From an uncultured Collinsella sp. (GTDB lineage Bacteria; Actinomycetota; Coriobacteriia; Coriobacteriales; Coriobacteriaceae): 37,922 nt of DNA. Made by a program: the position numbers and the translations under genes. Each line of letters starts with the position of its first letter. Within the stretch, counting starts at the first letter, position 1. The DNA lies in the NCBI GenBank assembly GCA_958427145.1, contig CAUAAZ010000019.1:1-37922 (forward strand). The letters are read 5' to 3'. The notes beneath the pieces are model-generated. The model was given only the letters and a program-made list of their open reading frames with translations. It had not been told where the DNA came from and made no database searches. This document shows, piece after piece, positions 1-7,090 of this stretch.

Positions 1-56
1 TCGTGGCCACCATGGCCGTGGGCATCATCGGCGCGTTCTTCGGCGTGCTGGCGTAA
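1..56 (+). CDS. 3' end of a membrane protein gene (partial)
   Basis: The reading frame starting at base 3 is open and ends at TAA 54-56, giving VATMAVGIIGAFFGVLA. The residues are hydrophobic and glycine-rich, as in the last transmembrane helix of a transporter or other integral membrane protein. A strong hairpin follows at 90-129, which fits the end of a transcription unit. Only 17 residues are visible, so the family cannot be named. Confidence 0.5.
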   Translation, partial: VATMAVGIIGAFFGVLA

Positions 57-89
57 GGGCCCGGCTGCATAGACTGTCATTGCAACCTG

Positions 90-129
90 GTAAGGGGATG
101 GAGCGGGCCTATGCCCTCCATCCCCTTAC
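90..129 (+). terminator. Hairpin terminator after the first gene
   Basis: A 13-bp perfect stem pairs 90-102 (GTAAGGGGATGGA) with 117-129. Inside it GGGC at 105-108 pairs with GCCC at 113-116 around a CTAT loop. The T-rich run after it is short (TTGTAT). It separates the truncated upstream gene from the MFS gene, whose ribosome site begins only about 8 bases later, so it could also act in the MFS leader. Confidence 0.65.
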
Positions 130-148
130 TTGTATAGAGGGAGTTCGT

Positions 149-1363
149 ATGTTCGCGAAGGATCGCGAAGCAATGCGCCTGACGCCGGCAGAGGTCAAGC
201 TGATTCTTATTGAGTCCCTGCAATGGTGCGCCAACAACGCGGTGTACTTTTTAGGGCTTATCGGCGCGGCGACGTATGATTTGGCTGGCACGGCCTTTTT
301 GGTTGCTGCCATTACGCTCGTACGCAATCTTATGACGTCGGCGGGCAATATGGTGTCGGGCTCGGTCATCGACCGCTTTGGACCGCGCCGGACGTCGTTT
401 GTGACGTGCGTGATTACGGCGGTGCTATCGCTTGGCGTGGGGTTGGCGCCGTTGTCTGTCCCCGGGCTTGTGTTTGCCGCGTGCGTCTTGGGGCTTGCGG
501 GCGGCTTTATCAACACCTGTACGCATGCGTTTCCGGGATACCTGGAGTCGACCACCGAGGGCCGTACCCGCGTGAACGGTCTCATGGTGTTCTACAGCAA
601 TATCGCCTATACCGCTGGTCCGCTGCTCGGTGGTGCCATCGTGAGCTGTTTTGCCACGCAATCGGTCTATCTGCTCATGGCGGGCATGATGGGTGTGGCG
701 GCCGTGCTCTCCTTGGGCTGTCACGAGTGTGTTGCTCCCGCAAAAGGGGAGAAGCCGAAGGGCGGCATTCTGGGCGGCATGGCCGAGGGCGCGCGACTTA
801 CGTTTCGCGACCACGACCTGCGCCTTATCTTTATCTCGGGCTTTCTGGGCTTCTTTGCGTTTGGCGCGTTCGATTCGCTGGAGTCGTTGTTCTATCGCGA
901 TGTGCTCAACGTGGATATCGTCTGGCTGGGCTGGCTGTCCTCGGTCGTGGGCCTCACTTCCTCGGTGGGCGCGTTCATCCTGACCAAGCTTTCTGCCCGC
1001 CATGTCAACCTGCGATTGCTGCTCGGCGCGCTCATGGCCGTGGGCATTGGGTCCATGGTGTACGTGGGCACCGATATGCTGGGGGTCGCGATTATCGGTC
1101 AGGCGATTAACGGTCTGGCCTGGGGATTCCTGGAACCGCTGCAGATGATCTTGATTCAGGAGCGCGCTGACATCAAATACCTGGGGCGCATTACCGGCTT
1201 TGTGCGTTTTGGCCTGATGAGCGCCGGCGTGCTGCCGCTGCTGGCGGCTCCGTTTTTGGCGGAGGCTTTGGGTGTCCAGACGGTACTGTTTGGGGCATCG
1301 ACCATTATTGCGCTGGTAGGAACGCTGTTCTTTGTCACACAAGGGAGGCGCCAGAGGCGTTAG
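149..1363 (+). CDS. MFS transporter
   Basis: The 404-residue product has the length and repeated hydrophobic segments of a 12-helix major facilitator superfamily permease. GSVIDRFGPRRTS near residue 75 matches the conserved MFS loop between helices 2 and 3 (G-x-x-x-D-R-x-G-x-R). A long polar loop near the middle (CHECVAPAKGEKPKGG) separates the two six-helix halves. I start it at ATG 149 because AGAGGGA lies just upstream; the longer in-frame start at base 80 would translate through the terminator hairpin. Its substrate is not evident. The downstream Amadori-sugar genes make sugar-amine uptake one possibility, but they have their own promoter. Codon use is less C-biased than in the next gene, suggesting modest expression. 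Confidence 0.85.
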   Translation: MFAKDREAMRLTPAEVKLILIESLQWCANNAVYFLGLIGAATYDLAGTAFLVAAITLVRNLMTSAGNMVSGSVIDRFGPRRTSFVTCVITAVLSLGVGLAPLSVPGLVFAACVLGLAGGFINTCTHAFPGYLESTTEGRTRVNGLMVFYSNIAYTAGPLLGGAIVSCFATQSVYLLMAGMMGVAAVLSLGCHECVAPAKGEKPKGGILGGMAEGARLTFRDHDLRLIFISGFLGFFAFGAFDSLESLFYRDVLNVDIVWLGWLSSVVGLTSSVGAFILTKLSARHVNLRLLLGALMAVGIGSMVYVGTDMLGVAIIGQAINGLAWGFLEPLQMILIQERADIKYLGRITGFVRFGLMSAGVLPLLAAPFLAEALGVQTVLFGASTIIALVGTLFFVTQGRRQRR

Positions 1364-1381
1364 CTATACATTCAATTCTAA

Positions 1382-1487
1382 TTTAATACCACTCACCAGA
1401 GAATTTCGACCGTTCACCGAGGATTGGAGCAGATTGATTAGTGGTATTAAAAACACATTAGGTGTATGTCTATAATTGGTATCGAAA
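1382..1487 (+). promoter_or_regulatory. Operator cluster and promoter before the FrlB-like gene
   Basis: TTTAATACCACT at 1382-1393 is the exact reverse complement of AGTGGTATTAAA at 1440-1451. A third related box, AATTGGTATCGAAA, lies at 1474-1487. A consensus -10, TATAAT at 1471-1476, overlaps the third box, and the second box sits where a -35 would be. Repeated TGGTAT cores resemble operators of GntR/HutC-type sugar repressors (NagR/DasR class). I infer repression, perhaps with looping between distant boxes. No GntR gene is in the window. Confidence 0.6.
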
Positions 1488-1533
1488 AGAAACGCGATGT
1501 ATAGAGTTGCGTGCAGGACAGAAAGGAAAAGCC

Positions 1534-2595
1534 ATGAAGGAAACCGAGAAGATCGAGATCATGCACTTTAGCCAGGAGGGCTACGTCGAGGACGGCAAGA
1601 ACGTCTACGAGACCGGCAAGAAGATGATTGAGCTCGCCGACAAGGTCGCCGACGAGGGCTACGACGCCGTGTTCCTGATGGGCGTCGGCGGCACCTGGGA
1701 CGAGCTCATGCAGCTTGAGTACCTCATGAACAAGTTCGGCGACCGCGACCTCGAGGTCTACCTGATCCACGCCGCCGAGTGGAACGTCTCCGGCCACAAG
1801 CGCATGACCGAGAAGTCCGTCGTGCTCACCGCCTCCGAGTCCGGCACCACCCCCGAGGTCCTCGAGGCCGTCAAGAAGATGAAGGAAAAGGGCATTCGCG
1901 TCTACGCCATGACCAAGCCTGAGGGCCCCATCGGCCAGGCTGTCGGCGCCGAGAATTGCGTCAAGATGGCTTCCGATCATGGTAACGGTGGCTGCGAGAT
2001 GGGCTACTACCTCGCCGACTGCTTCGGCCTGCGCCTGCTCAATCGCCGTGGCTGCTTCCCGCAGTTCGATAAGTTCATCGAGCAGACCAAGGACGTTTGG
2101 ACCCACCTGGTCGACATCCGCAAGAGCTTCGAGCCGCGCGCCGAGGAGCTCGCCAAGAAGTACGCCCTGGCCCCCTACACCATGTTCATCGGCTCCGGCG
2201 CCCTGTGGGGCGAGACGATCCTGTTCTCGATGTGCATCCTTGAGGAGATGCAGTGGAAGCGCACCCGCTACATCACCTCGGCCGACTTCTTCCACGGCAC
2301 CCTCGAGCTCGTGGAGCCCGGCGTCCCGGTCTTCCTGTTCATGGGCGAGGACGAGAACCGCAAGCTCGACGAGCGCGTCCGCGCCTTCCTGACCCGCGGC
2401 GTGACCGGCGACACCGACATCAACATCATCGACACCGCCGAGTTCGCGATCCCCGGCCTTGACGACGAGTTCCGCGTCATCGTCTCCCCGTGGATCCTCT
2501 CCTCGCTGATCACCGATCGCCTTGCCGCTTACTACGAGACGGTCACCAAGCACAACCTCAACTACCGTCGCTACTATCACCAGTTCGACTACTAA
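1534..2595 (+). CDS. frlB: FrlB-like fructosamine-6-phosphate deglycase (SIS domain)
   Basis: The 353-residue protein has two sugar-isomerase (SIS) folds. The first holds the phosphosugar loop SESGTTPEV; the second holds SADFFHGTLELVEPGVP. As I recall the E. coli sequence, FrlB has a closely matching block (EFRHGPLEIVEPGVP), and the tails also match (NYRRYYHQFDY against ERRYYGGLVEY). FrlB-family enzymes split 6-phosphorylated Amadori products such as fructoselysine-6-phosphate into glucose-6-phosphate and the amine. ATG 1534 follows GAAAGGA and lies downstream of the promoter, which excludes the longer frame from 1462. Codons are almost all C- or G-ending, a sign of high expression. No fructosamine kinase or PTS permease lies beside it, so the substrate amine is unknown. 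A GlmS-related isomerase is the alternative. Confidence 0.75.
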   Translation: MKETEKIEIMHFSQEGYVEDGKNVYETGKKMIELADKVADEGYDAVFLMGVGGTWDELMQLEYLMNKFGDRDLEVYLIHAAEWNVSGHKRMTEKSVVLTASESGTTPEVLEAVKKMKEKGIRVYAMTKPEGPIGQAVGAENCVKMASDHGNGGCEMGYYLADCFGLRLLNRRGCFPQFDKFIEQTKDVWTHLVDIRKSFEPRAEELAKKYALAPYTMFIGSGALWGETILFSMCILEEMQWKRTRYITSADFFHGTLELVEPGVPVFLFMGEDENRKLDERVRAFLTRGVTGDTDINIIDTAEFAIPGLDDEFRVIVSPWILSSLITDRLAAYYETVTKHNLNYRRYYHQFDY

Positions 2596-2668
2596 GAGCA
2601 AATAACGTTTGTGTAATCGGGCCTCGCTCCTATATGGAACGGGGCCTCGCTTGGGTTGGAGAGTAATT

Positions 2669-3505
2669 ATGAGCTATCCCCAGCTTGCCGTCATGAATAT
2701 CAGCCATCGTTATTTTGACCTTGAGGAATTCTTTTCTTCGGCAGCGGCCTCGGGCTACACGTGTTGCGAGCTTTGGACCGGGGCGATGCATCTGTATGTC
2801 GATTGCCATGGATACGATTCGCTCGAGCAGGTGCAGGAGCTGTCACAGCGGTATGGGATTCGGATTGTGGGGCTTTGTCCCGAACAGAACAACCCCAAGC
2901 CGTGGAATATCGCGGCGCGCGGGAATGAGGCGCGCGCTCGCACGCTCGCGTACTTTAAGAACGTTGTGGATATCGCGGCGGAACTTGGAGCCGAGCAGGT
3001 CATGGTCTCGAGCGGCTGGGCATTTTTGAACGAGCCGATCGAGGACGCGTGGGGTCGCAGCGCCTCGATGCTGCGTGCGATTGCCGAGCATGCGGGAGAG
3101 CGCGGCGTGCGACTGGTGCTCGAGGCCCTACAGCCGGTTGAGTCGATGATCGTGAACTCGGCGGCCGACACGAAGCGCATGATCGAGGCAGTTGATCATC
3201 CGGCACTTAAGGCGTGTCTGGATTTGGGCGCTATGGCGGTGGCAGGGGATACCATCGACGATTATTTCGATCTGCTTGGCGATGATGTCGCCCACGTGCA
3301 TTTTGTCGATGTTGCGGCAGATGGCACGACGCATCTTGCTTGGGGTGACGGCGACCGCGATATGCGCGCCGACCTGGATAGGCTGGTGGCGCGCGGCTAT
3401 CGCGGAGTTGTTTCGGCCGAGACCTATGATTGGCGCTATTTCGCCAATCCCGCGGCAGCCGATGCGCAGGTTATGGCGGAGTACCGACGCGCGATTGGCG
3501 CCTAA
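2669..3505 (+). CDS. frlC: FrlC-like sugar phosphate isomerase/epimerase
   Basis: This is a 278-residue xylose-isomerase-like TIM barrel of the length of E. coli FrlC. LVLEALQPVESMIVNSAADT aligns with my recollection of FrlC (LILEPLTPYESNVV). Metal ligands are recognisable: Glu in VLEAL, Asp in CLDLGA, His in HVHFVD and Glu in SAETY. FrlC interconverts psicoselysine and fructoselysine, feeding the deglycase encoded upstream. ATG 2669 follows TTGGAGAG; an in-frame start at 2609 lacks a ribosome site. The gap to frlB is 73 bases with no terminator, so co-transcription is likely. Its codons are far less biased than those of frlB, so the two genes probably differ in protein level. Confidence 0.7.
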   Translation: MSYPQLAVMNISHRYFDLEEFFSSAAASGYTCCELWTGAMHLYVDCHGYDSLEQVQELSQRYGIRIVGLCPEQNNPKPWNIAARGNEARARTLAYFKNVVDIAAELGAEQVMVSSGWAFLNEPIEDAWGRSASMLRAIAEHAGERGVRLVLEALQPVESMIVNSAADTKRMIEAVDHPALKACLDLGAMAVAGDTIDDYFDLLGDDVAHVHFVDVAADGTTHLAWGDGDRDMRADLDRLVARGYRGVVSAETYDWRYFANPAAADAQVMAEYRRAIGA

Positions 3506-3549
3506 GTGGGACAGGGCGCCGAGTTGGCGTTTGACGCTTTTTGAGAAAC

Positions 3550-3689
3550 GGGACGTGCTTTCCGCTTGAGGCTTCTGGCGGAAAGCACGTCCCAGAACAG
3601 GCGCTCAGAATGGGACACACTTTCCGCTGAGGACCTCAACCGGAAACCGCATCCCAGTTTTTGGCTGGCGGGCGGGACGCGCTTTCCCC
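3550..3689. repeat. Tandem 62-base palindromic repeats (about 2.3 copies)
   Basis: Three related blocks begin at 3550 (GGGACGTGCTTTCCGC), 3612 (GGGACACACTTTCCGC) and 3674 (GGGACGCGCTTTCCCC), exactly 62 bases apart. The first unit is a perfect 16-bp inverted repeat (3550-3565 with 3578-3593) with a 12-base loop. The second has an imperfect partner arm at 3640-3655, and the third keeps only its left arm. They lie between frlC and the his leader with no coding potential. A very short hairpin with TTTTT at 3527-3542 just upstream may end the frl transcript. Confidence 0.75.
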
Positions 3690-3767
3690 TATGTTTCCAA
3701 ATGAATACGGTGTGAGCCGAGAAGGACGATTCTCCCCGCAAATACTCTAGTATGCTAAAGTACCCAG

Positions 3768-3795
3768 AAGACCGGCGGAGCTATGCCGGTCTTTC
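3768..3795 (+). promoter_or_regulatory. Hairpin in the his operon leader, possible attenuator
   Basis: AAGACCGGC at 3768-3776 pairs perfectly with GCCGGTCTT at 3785-3793 around an 8-base loop. It is followed by TCGTTCTAT, which is only moderately T-rich. It stands 37 bases before the hisZG start, where an attenuator would sit. A 10-codon frame (ATG 3803 to TGA 3833-3835) follows and overlaps the hisZG ATG, but it has one His codon and no clear ribosome site. It may simply terminate upstream transcription. Confidence 0.4.
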
Positions 3796-3831
3796 GTTCT
3801 ATATGAAACACAGCATGAGGAGGCTCACCAG

Positions 3832-5547
3832 ATGACGGCCACACCGTGGGGATTCCGGGACATATTGCCCGAGGAGGCTCAGGCGCGCGAGGAGATTGCG
3901 CTGACGGTGAAGGGCTGCTTCAGGGAGCATCATTACCTGCCGGTCGAGACGCCTCTGCTCGAGGACAAGGGCTCACTCGAGGAAGGCGGCCGCATTGCGG
4001 ACACGCCGTTTAAGCTCTTTGATGACGACGGCCGCCTGCTGGTGGTCCGTCCCGACAATACGCTACCGATCGTGCGCCTGGTTTCGACCCGCATGCGCGC
4101 GGCCGATCTGCCGCTGCGCCTGCGCTATGAGGCGCCGGTGGTCCGCGAGTGTCAGCGCAATGCCGGCGGCTCGCGTCAGTTTACGCAACTGGGTTTTGAG
4201 CTTATCGGCGCGGGCGATACCGCGGGCGATGTCGAGATTGTCTCGCTCGTGGCCGAGGCCGTGCGCAAGTTGGCGCTGCCCGATGCGCGCATTATCGCAG
4301 GTAGCGTGCGTCCGTTTAAGGAGCTGCTTGCGGCGTGCGAGGATCGTGAGCTGGCTGCCGAGGCCCTGCGCTGCGTGCATGCCAACGACTTTGTGGGCCT
4401 CGATGCCCGCGTGGCGGTAAGCGTCGAGTCCGATGCCGTCAAGGCCGCCATTAGCGAGCTGCCGCGTCTGCACGGCGGTGCCGAGGTGCTCGACCGCGTG
4501 GACGCGCTGCTGGAGGCCGCCGGTATCGTCGCGCCGCTGACGCGCGAGCTGCGTGCCCTGGTCGAGGGCCTGGCACCCGAGGACGCCCAGGTGCTGTCGT
4601 TCGACTTCTCTATCATGAACTCTTTCGATTACTACACGGGCCTGGTCTTTAAGGCCTATGCCGGCGGCCTGCCCGATCCGGTGGGCTCGGGCGGTCGCTA
4701 CGACTCTATCTTTACCGGCGCATTTGGCGACGGTATCGAGGTGCCGGCGGCGGGCTTCGCCTTTTCGCTCGAGCGCCTGGAGGCCGCGCGCACCTCGGCC
4801 GAGGACGCCGCTTCCGACGGCGATCACGCTGCGGGCCGTGGCGCCGAGGGCCCGCTGCGCATCGCCGTGCCCAAGGGCTCGCTTAAGGCCGACACGCTCG
4901 ACGTGCTCGAGGCCGCGGGCTTGGACGTCTCTGAGCTGCGCGACCCCGGCCGTCACCTGATCGTGCGCGGCCGCGACACGCGTGCCGGCGAGGGCACGGT
5001 CGGCGATATCGAGTTTGTCATCGTGCGTCCCAGCGATGCGCCTGCCTTTGTGGGTTGCGGCGGTGCCGATTGCGGCATCTGCGGCTGGGACTCGCTCATC
5101 GAGGCAGACCTCAACCTGCTGCAGCTGGTCGACCTGGGCTATGGCCTGTGCACCTTTATCGAGGCGGAGCCCGCACGGCGCGCCGGTCAGGCCGAGCGCA
5201 ACTATGCTCGTCGCGGGTCGCTTCGCGTGGCCACCAAGTATCCGCGCATCGCGAGCGCCTGGTATGCCGAGCGAGGCGTGAACGCCGACATCGTTTCGCT
5301 GCACGGCAACATCGAGCTGGGCCCCATCGTCGGCATGACCGATCGCATCGTGGACATTACCGCCACGGGTGCCACGCTACGCGACAACGACCTGGTCATT
5401 ACCGGTCGCATCATGGACTGCACGGCCCGCTTCTTTGTCAACCCGGGTGCCGCGCGTCTGGATCCGCGTGTGCGCAACTTGGCCGACCGCCTGGCGGCGG
5501 CCGTGAAGGACAAGCATTTTGAGCCCGTCGCGGGCTCGGCACAATAG
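3832..5547 (+). CDS. hisZG: HisZ-HisG fusion: ATP phosphoribosyltransferase with its regulatory subunit
   Basis: One 571-residue frame joins two proteins that are normally separate. Residues 1 to about 318 form HisZ, the histidyl-tRNA-synthetase-like subunit (WGFRDILPEEA, RPDNTLPIVRLVSTR, VGSGGRYDSI). An Ala/Asp/Gly-rich linker covers about 319-340. Residues about 341-565 are short-form HisG (RIAVPKGSL, RVATKYP, and the loop around residues 495-516 ending DITATGATL). HisG condenses ATP with PRPP, the first committed step of histidine synthesis; short HisG needs HisZ for activity and histidine feedback, so the fusion makes biochemical sense. The HisG half has a local Cys cluster at 409, 414 and 417. 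AGGAGG 8 bases upstream supports ATG 3832. The gene heads the operon. Confidence 0.93.
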   Translation: MTATPWGFRDILPEEAQAREEIALTVKGCFREHHYLPVETPLLEDKGSLEEGGRIADTPFKLFDDDGRLLVVRPDNTLPIVRLVSTRMRAADLPLRLRYEAPVVRECQRNAGGSRQFTQLGFELIGAGDTAGDVEIVSLVAEAVRKLALPDARIIAGSVRPFKELLAACEDRELAAEALRCVHANDFVGLDARVAVSVESDAVKAAISELPRLHGGAEVLDRVDALLEAAGIVAPLTRELRALVEGLAPEDAQVLSFDFSIMNSFDYYTGLVFKAYAGGLPDPVGSGGRYDSIFTGAFGDGIEVPAAGFAFSLERLEAARTSAEDAASDGDHAAGRGAEGPLRIAVPKGSLKADTLDVLEAAGLDVSELRDPGRHLIVRGRDTRAGEGTVGDIEFVIVRPSDAPAFVGCGGADCGICGWDSLIEADLNLLQLVDLGYGLCTFIEAEPARRAGQAERNYARRGSLRVATKYPRIASAWYAERGVNADIVSLHGNIELGPIVGMTDRIVDITATGATLRDNDLVITGRIMDCTARFFVNPGAARLDPRVRNLADRLAAAVKDKHFEPVAGSAQ

Positions 5548-5652
5548 CGCGAGCGCGCACGGGCGCCCCAACGTACGGGCTGCGGGCCGATTGGCGCCGC
5601 CGCCCGGCCTCTCGTTTTTCGAACACAACCTCGACTGATAGGGGATACCGAT

Positions 5653-7089
5653 ATGAAGACCATCAAGCTTGCTCCCGGTGAGCGCCTCGTTACCAACCAG
5701 CTCAACCGCAAGGGTGTGCTGCCGCAAAACATCGTCGACGCCGCCCGCGATATCGTGGCCAACGTGCGCGCCAACGGCGATTCCGCGGTGCGCGACTATT
5801 GCCAGCGCTTTGATGGCGTTGAGCTGCAGAGCTTCCGTCTGCCGCAAGAGCAGATCGATGCCGCGCTCGAGGGCCTGGACCCGGCCTTTGTCGCCGCGCT
5901 CGAGAAGGCCGCGCGCCAGATTCGCGAGTTCCACCAGCGCGAGGTCGAGCAGAGCTGGTTTACCACGCGTGCGGACGGCACGATGCTCGGCGTCAAGGTG
6001 ACCCCGCTCGCGGCGGCCGGCATCTATGTACCGGGCGGCCGCGCGCAATATCCCTCCACGGTGCTCATGAACGCCATTCCCGCCAAGGTTGCCGGCGTCA
6101 AGCGCGTGGTAATGGTGACCCCGCCGCAAAAAGACGGCCTGATCAGCCCCTACACGCTCGCCGCTGCAAAGCTCGGCGGCGTGGACGAAATCTATATGGT
6201 GGGCGGCGCTCAGGCCGTGGCCGCGCTGGCGTACGGTACCGAGACCATTCCGCGTGTCGATAAAATCACCGGTCCGGGCAACGCTTTTGTTGCCGCTGCC
6301 AAGCAGATTGTCTCGGGCGACGTGGGAATCGACATGGTCGCTGGCCCGTCCGAGGTCTGCGTGCTGGCCGATGCCACGGCCAAGCCCATGGTGGTCGCGG
6401 CAGACCTGATGGCCCAGGCCGAGCACGATCCGCTGGCAGCCTGCTATCTGGTGACCTGCGATGGGCAGTTTGCGCGCGAGGTCGAGGCGGGTATCGACAT
6501 CCTAGTGGCGCAGTCCCCGCGTGCCGAGATTACGCGCGCCTCGCTCGATAACGAAGGAACCATCGTGGTGGCCGCCGATATGGCTGCCGCCGTCGAGGCC
6601 GTGAACACCGTGGCGCCCGAGCACCTGGAGCTGCACTGCAAGGATGCGATGGGCCTGCTCGGCGGCATTCGCAACGCCGGCGCCATCTTTGTGGGCGCTT
6701 GGAGCTCCGAGCCGCTTGGCGATTATGTTGCCGGCCCCAACCACACGCTGCCGACCGGCGGCACGGCCATGTTCTCCAACCCGCTTTCGGTGGAGGAGTT
6801 CGTCAAGCGCTCGAGTGTCATTTGCTATACGCCCGAGGGCCTGCTCTCCGACGCTCCCGCCACACAGCGCCTGGCCGAGGCCGAGGGCCTGTGGGCACAC
6901 GCGCTTTCCGCCGCTCTGCGTCGCCGCGTGTTGGAGCAGGGTGAGGATGCCGTGAGTGCCGAGTCGCTGGCCGCGGCCGACCTGACCAAGGTCGCCTGGC
7001 CGGGCGACGCCGTGGCGACGGTCGCCGAGGGTGTGGACCTGGCGGCTGCAGGCTCGGATGGCGCTGGCGCGACCGGCGAGGAGGCCTAA
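5653..7089 (+). CDS. hisD: Histidinol dehydrogenase
   Basis: HisD oxidises L-histidinol twice with NAD+ to give histidine, the last two steps of the pathway. Family features are clear: the GIDMVAGPSEV signature, the catalytic pair Glu323-His324 in APEHLEL, the zinc ligands Gln255, His258 and Asp357, and GPNHTLPTGG. At 478 residues it is about 40 longer than most HisD; the extra length is an Ala/Gly/Glu-rich C-terminal tail after VAWPGDAV that looks disordered. GGGGATA lies ahead of ATG 5653. The 105-base gap after hisZG shows no convincing terminator. hisC begins one base after its stop codon, so the two are translationally coupled. Confidence 0.96.
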   Translation: MKTIKLAPGERLVTNQLNRKGVLPQNIVDAARDIVANVRANGDSAVRDYCQRFDGVELQSFRLPQEQIDAALEGLDPAFVAALEKAARQIREFHQREVEQSWFTTRADGTMLGVKVTPLAAAGIYVPGGRAQYPSTVLMNAIPAKVAGVKRVVMVTPPQKDGLISPYTLAAAKLGGVDEIYMVGGAQAVAALAYGTETIPRVDKITGPGNAFVAAAKQIVSGDVGIDMVAGPSEVCVLADATAKPMVVAADLMAQAEHDPLAACYLVTCDGQFAREVEAGIDILVAQSPRAEITRASLDNEGTIVVAADMAAAVEAVNTVAPEHLELHCKDAMGLLGGIRNAGAIFVGAWSSEPLGDYVAGPNHTLPTGGTAMFSNPLSVEEFVKRSSVICYTPEGLLSDAPATQRLAEAEGLWAHALSAALRRRVLEQGEDAVSAESLAAADLTKVAWPGDAVATVAEGVDLAAAGSDGAGATGEEA

Positions 7090-7090
7090 C

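Noticed and set aside
3803..3835. A histidine leader peptide for classical attenuation
   Set aside because: The short frame has a single His codon and no ribosome site, and the only strong hairpin lies upstream of it rather than after it.
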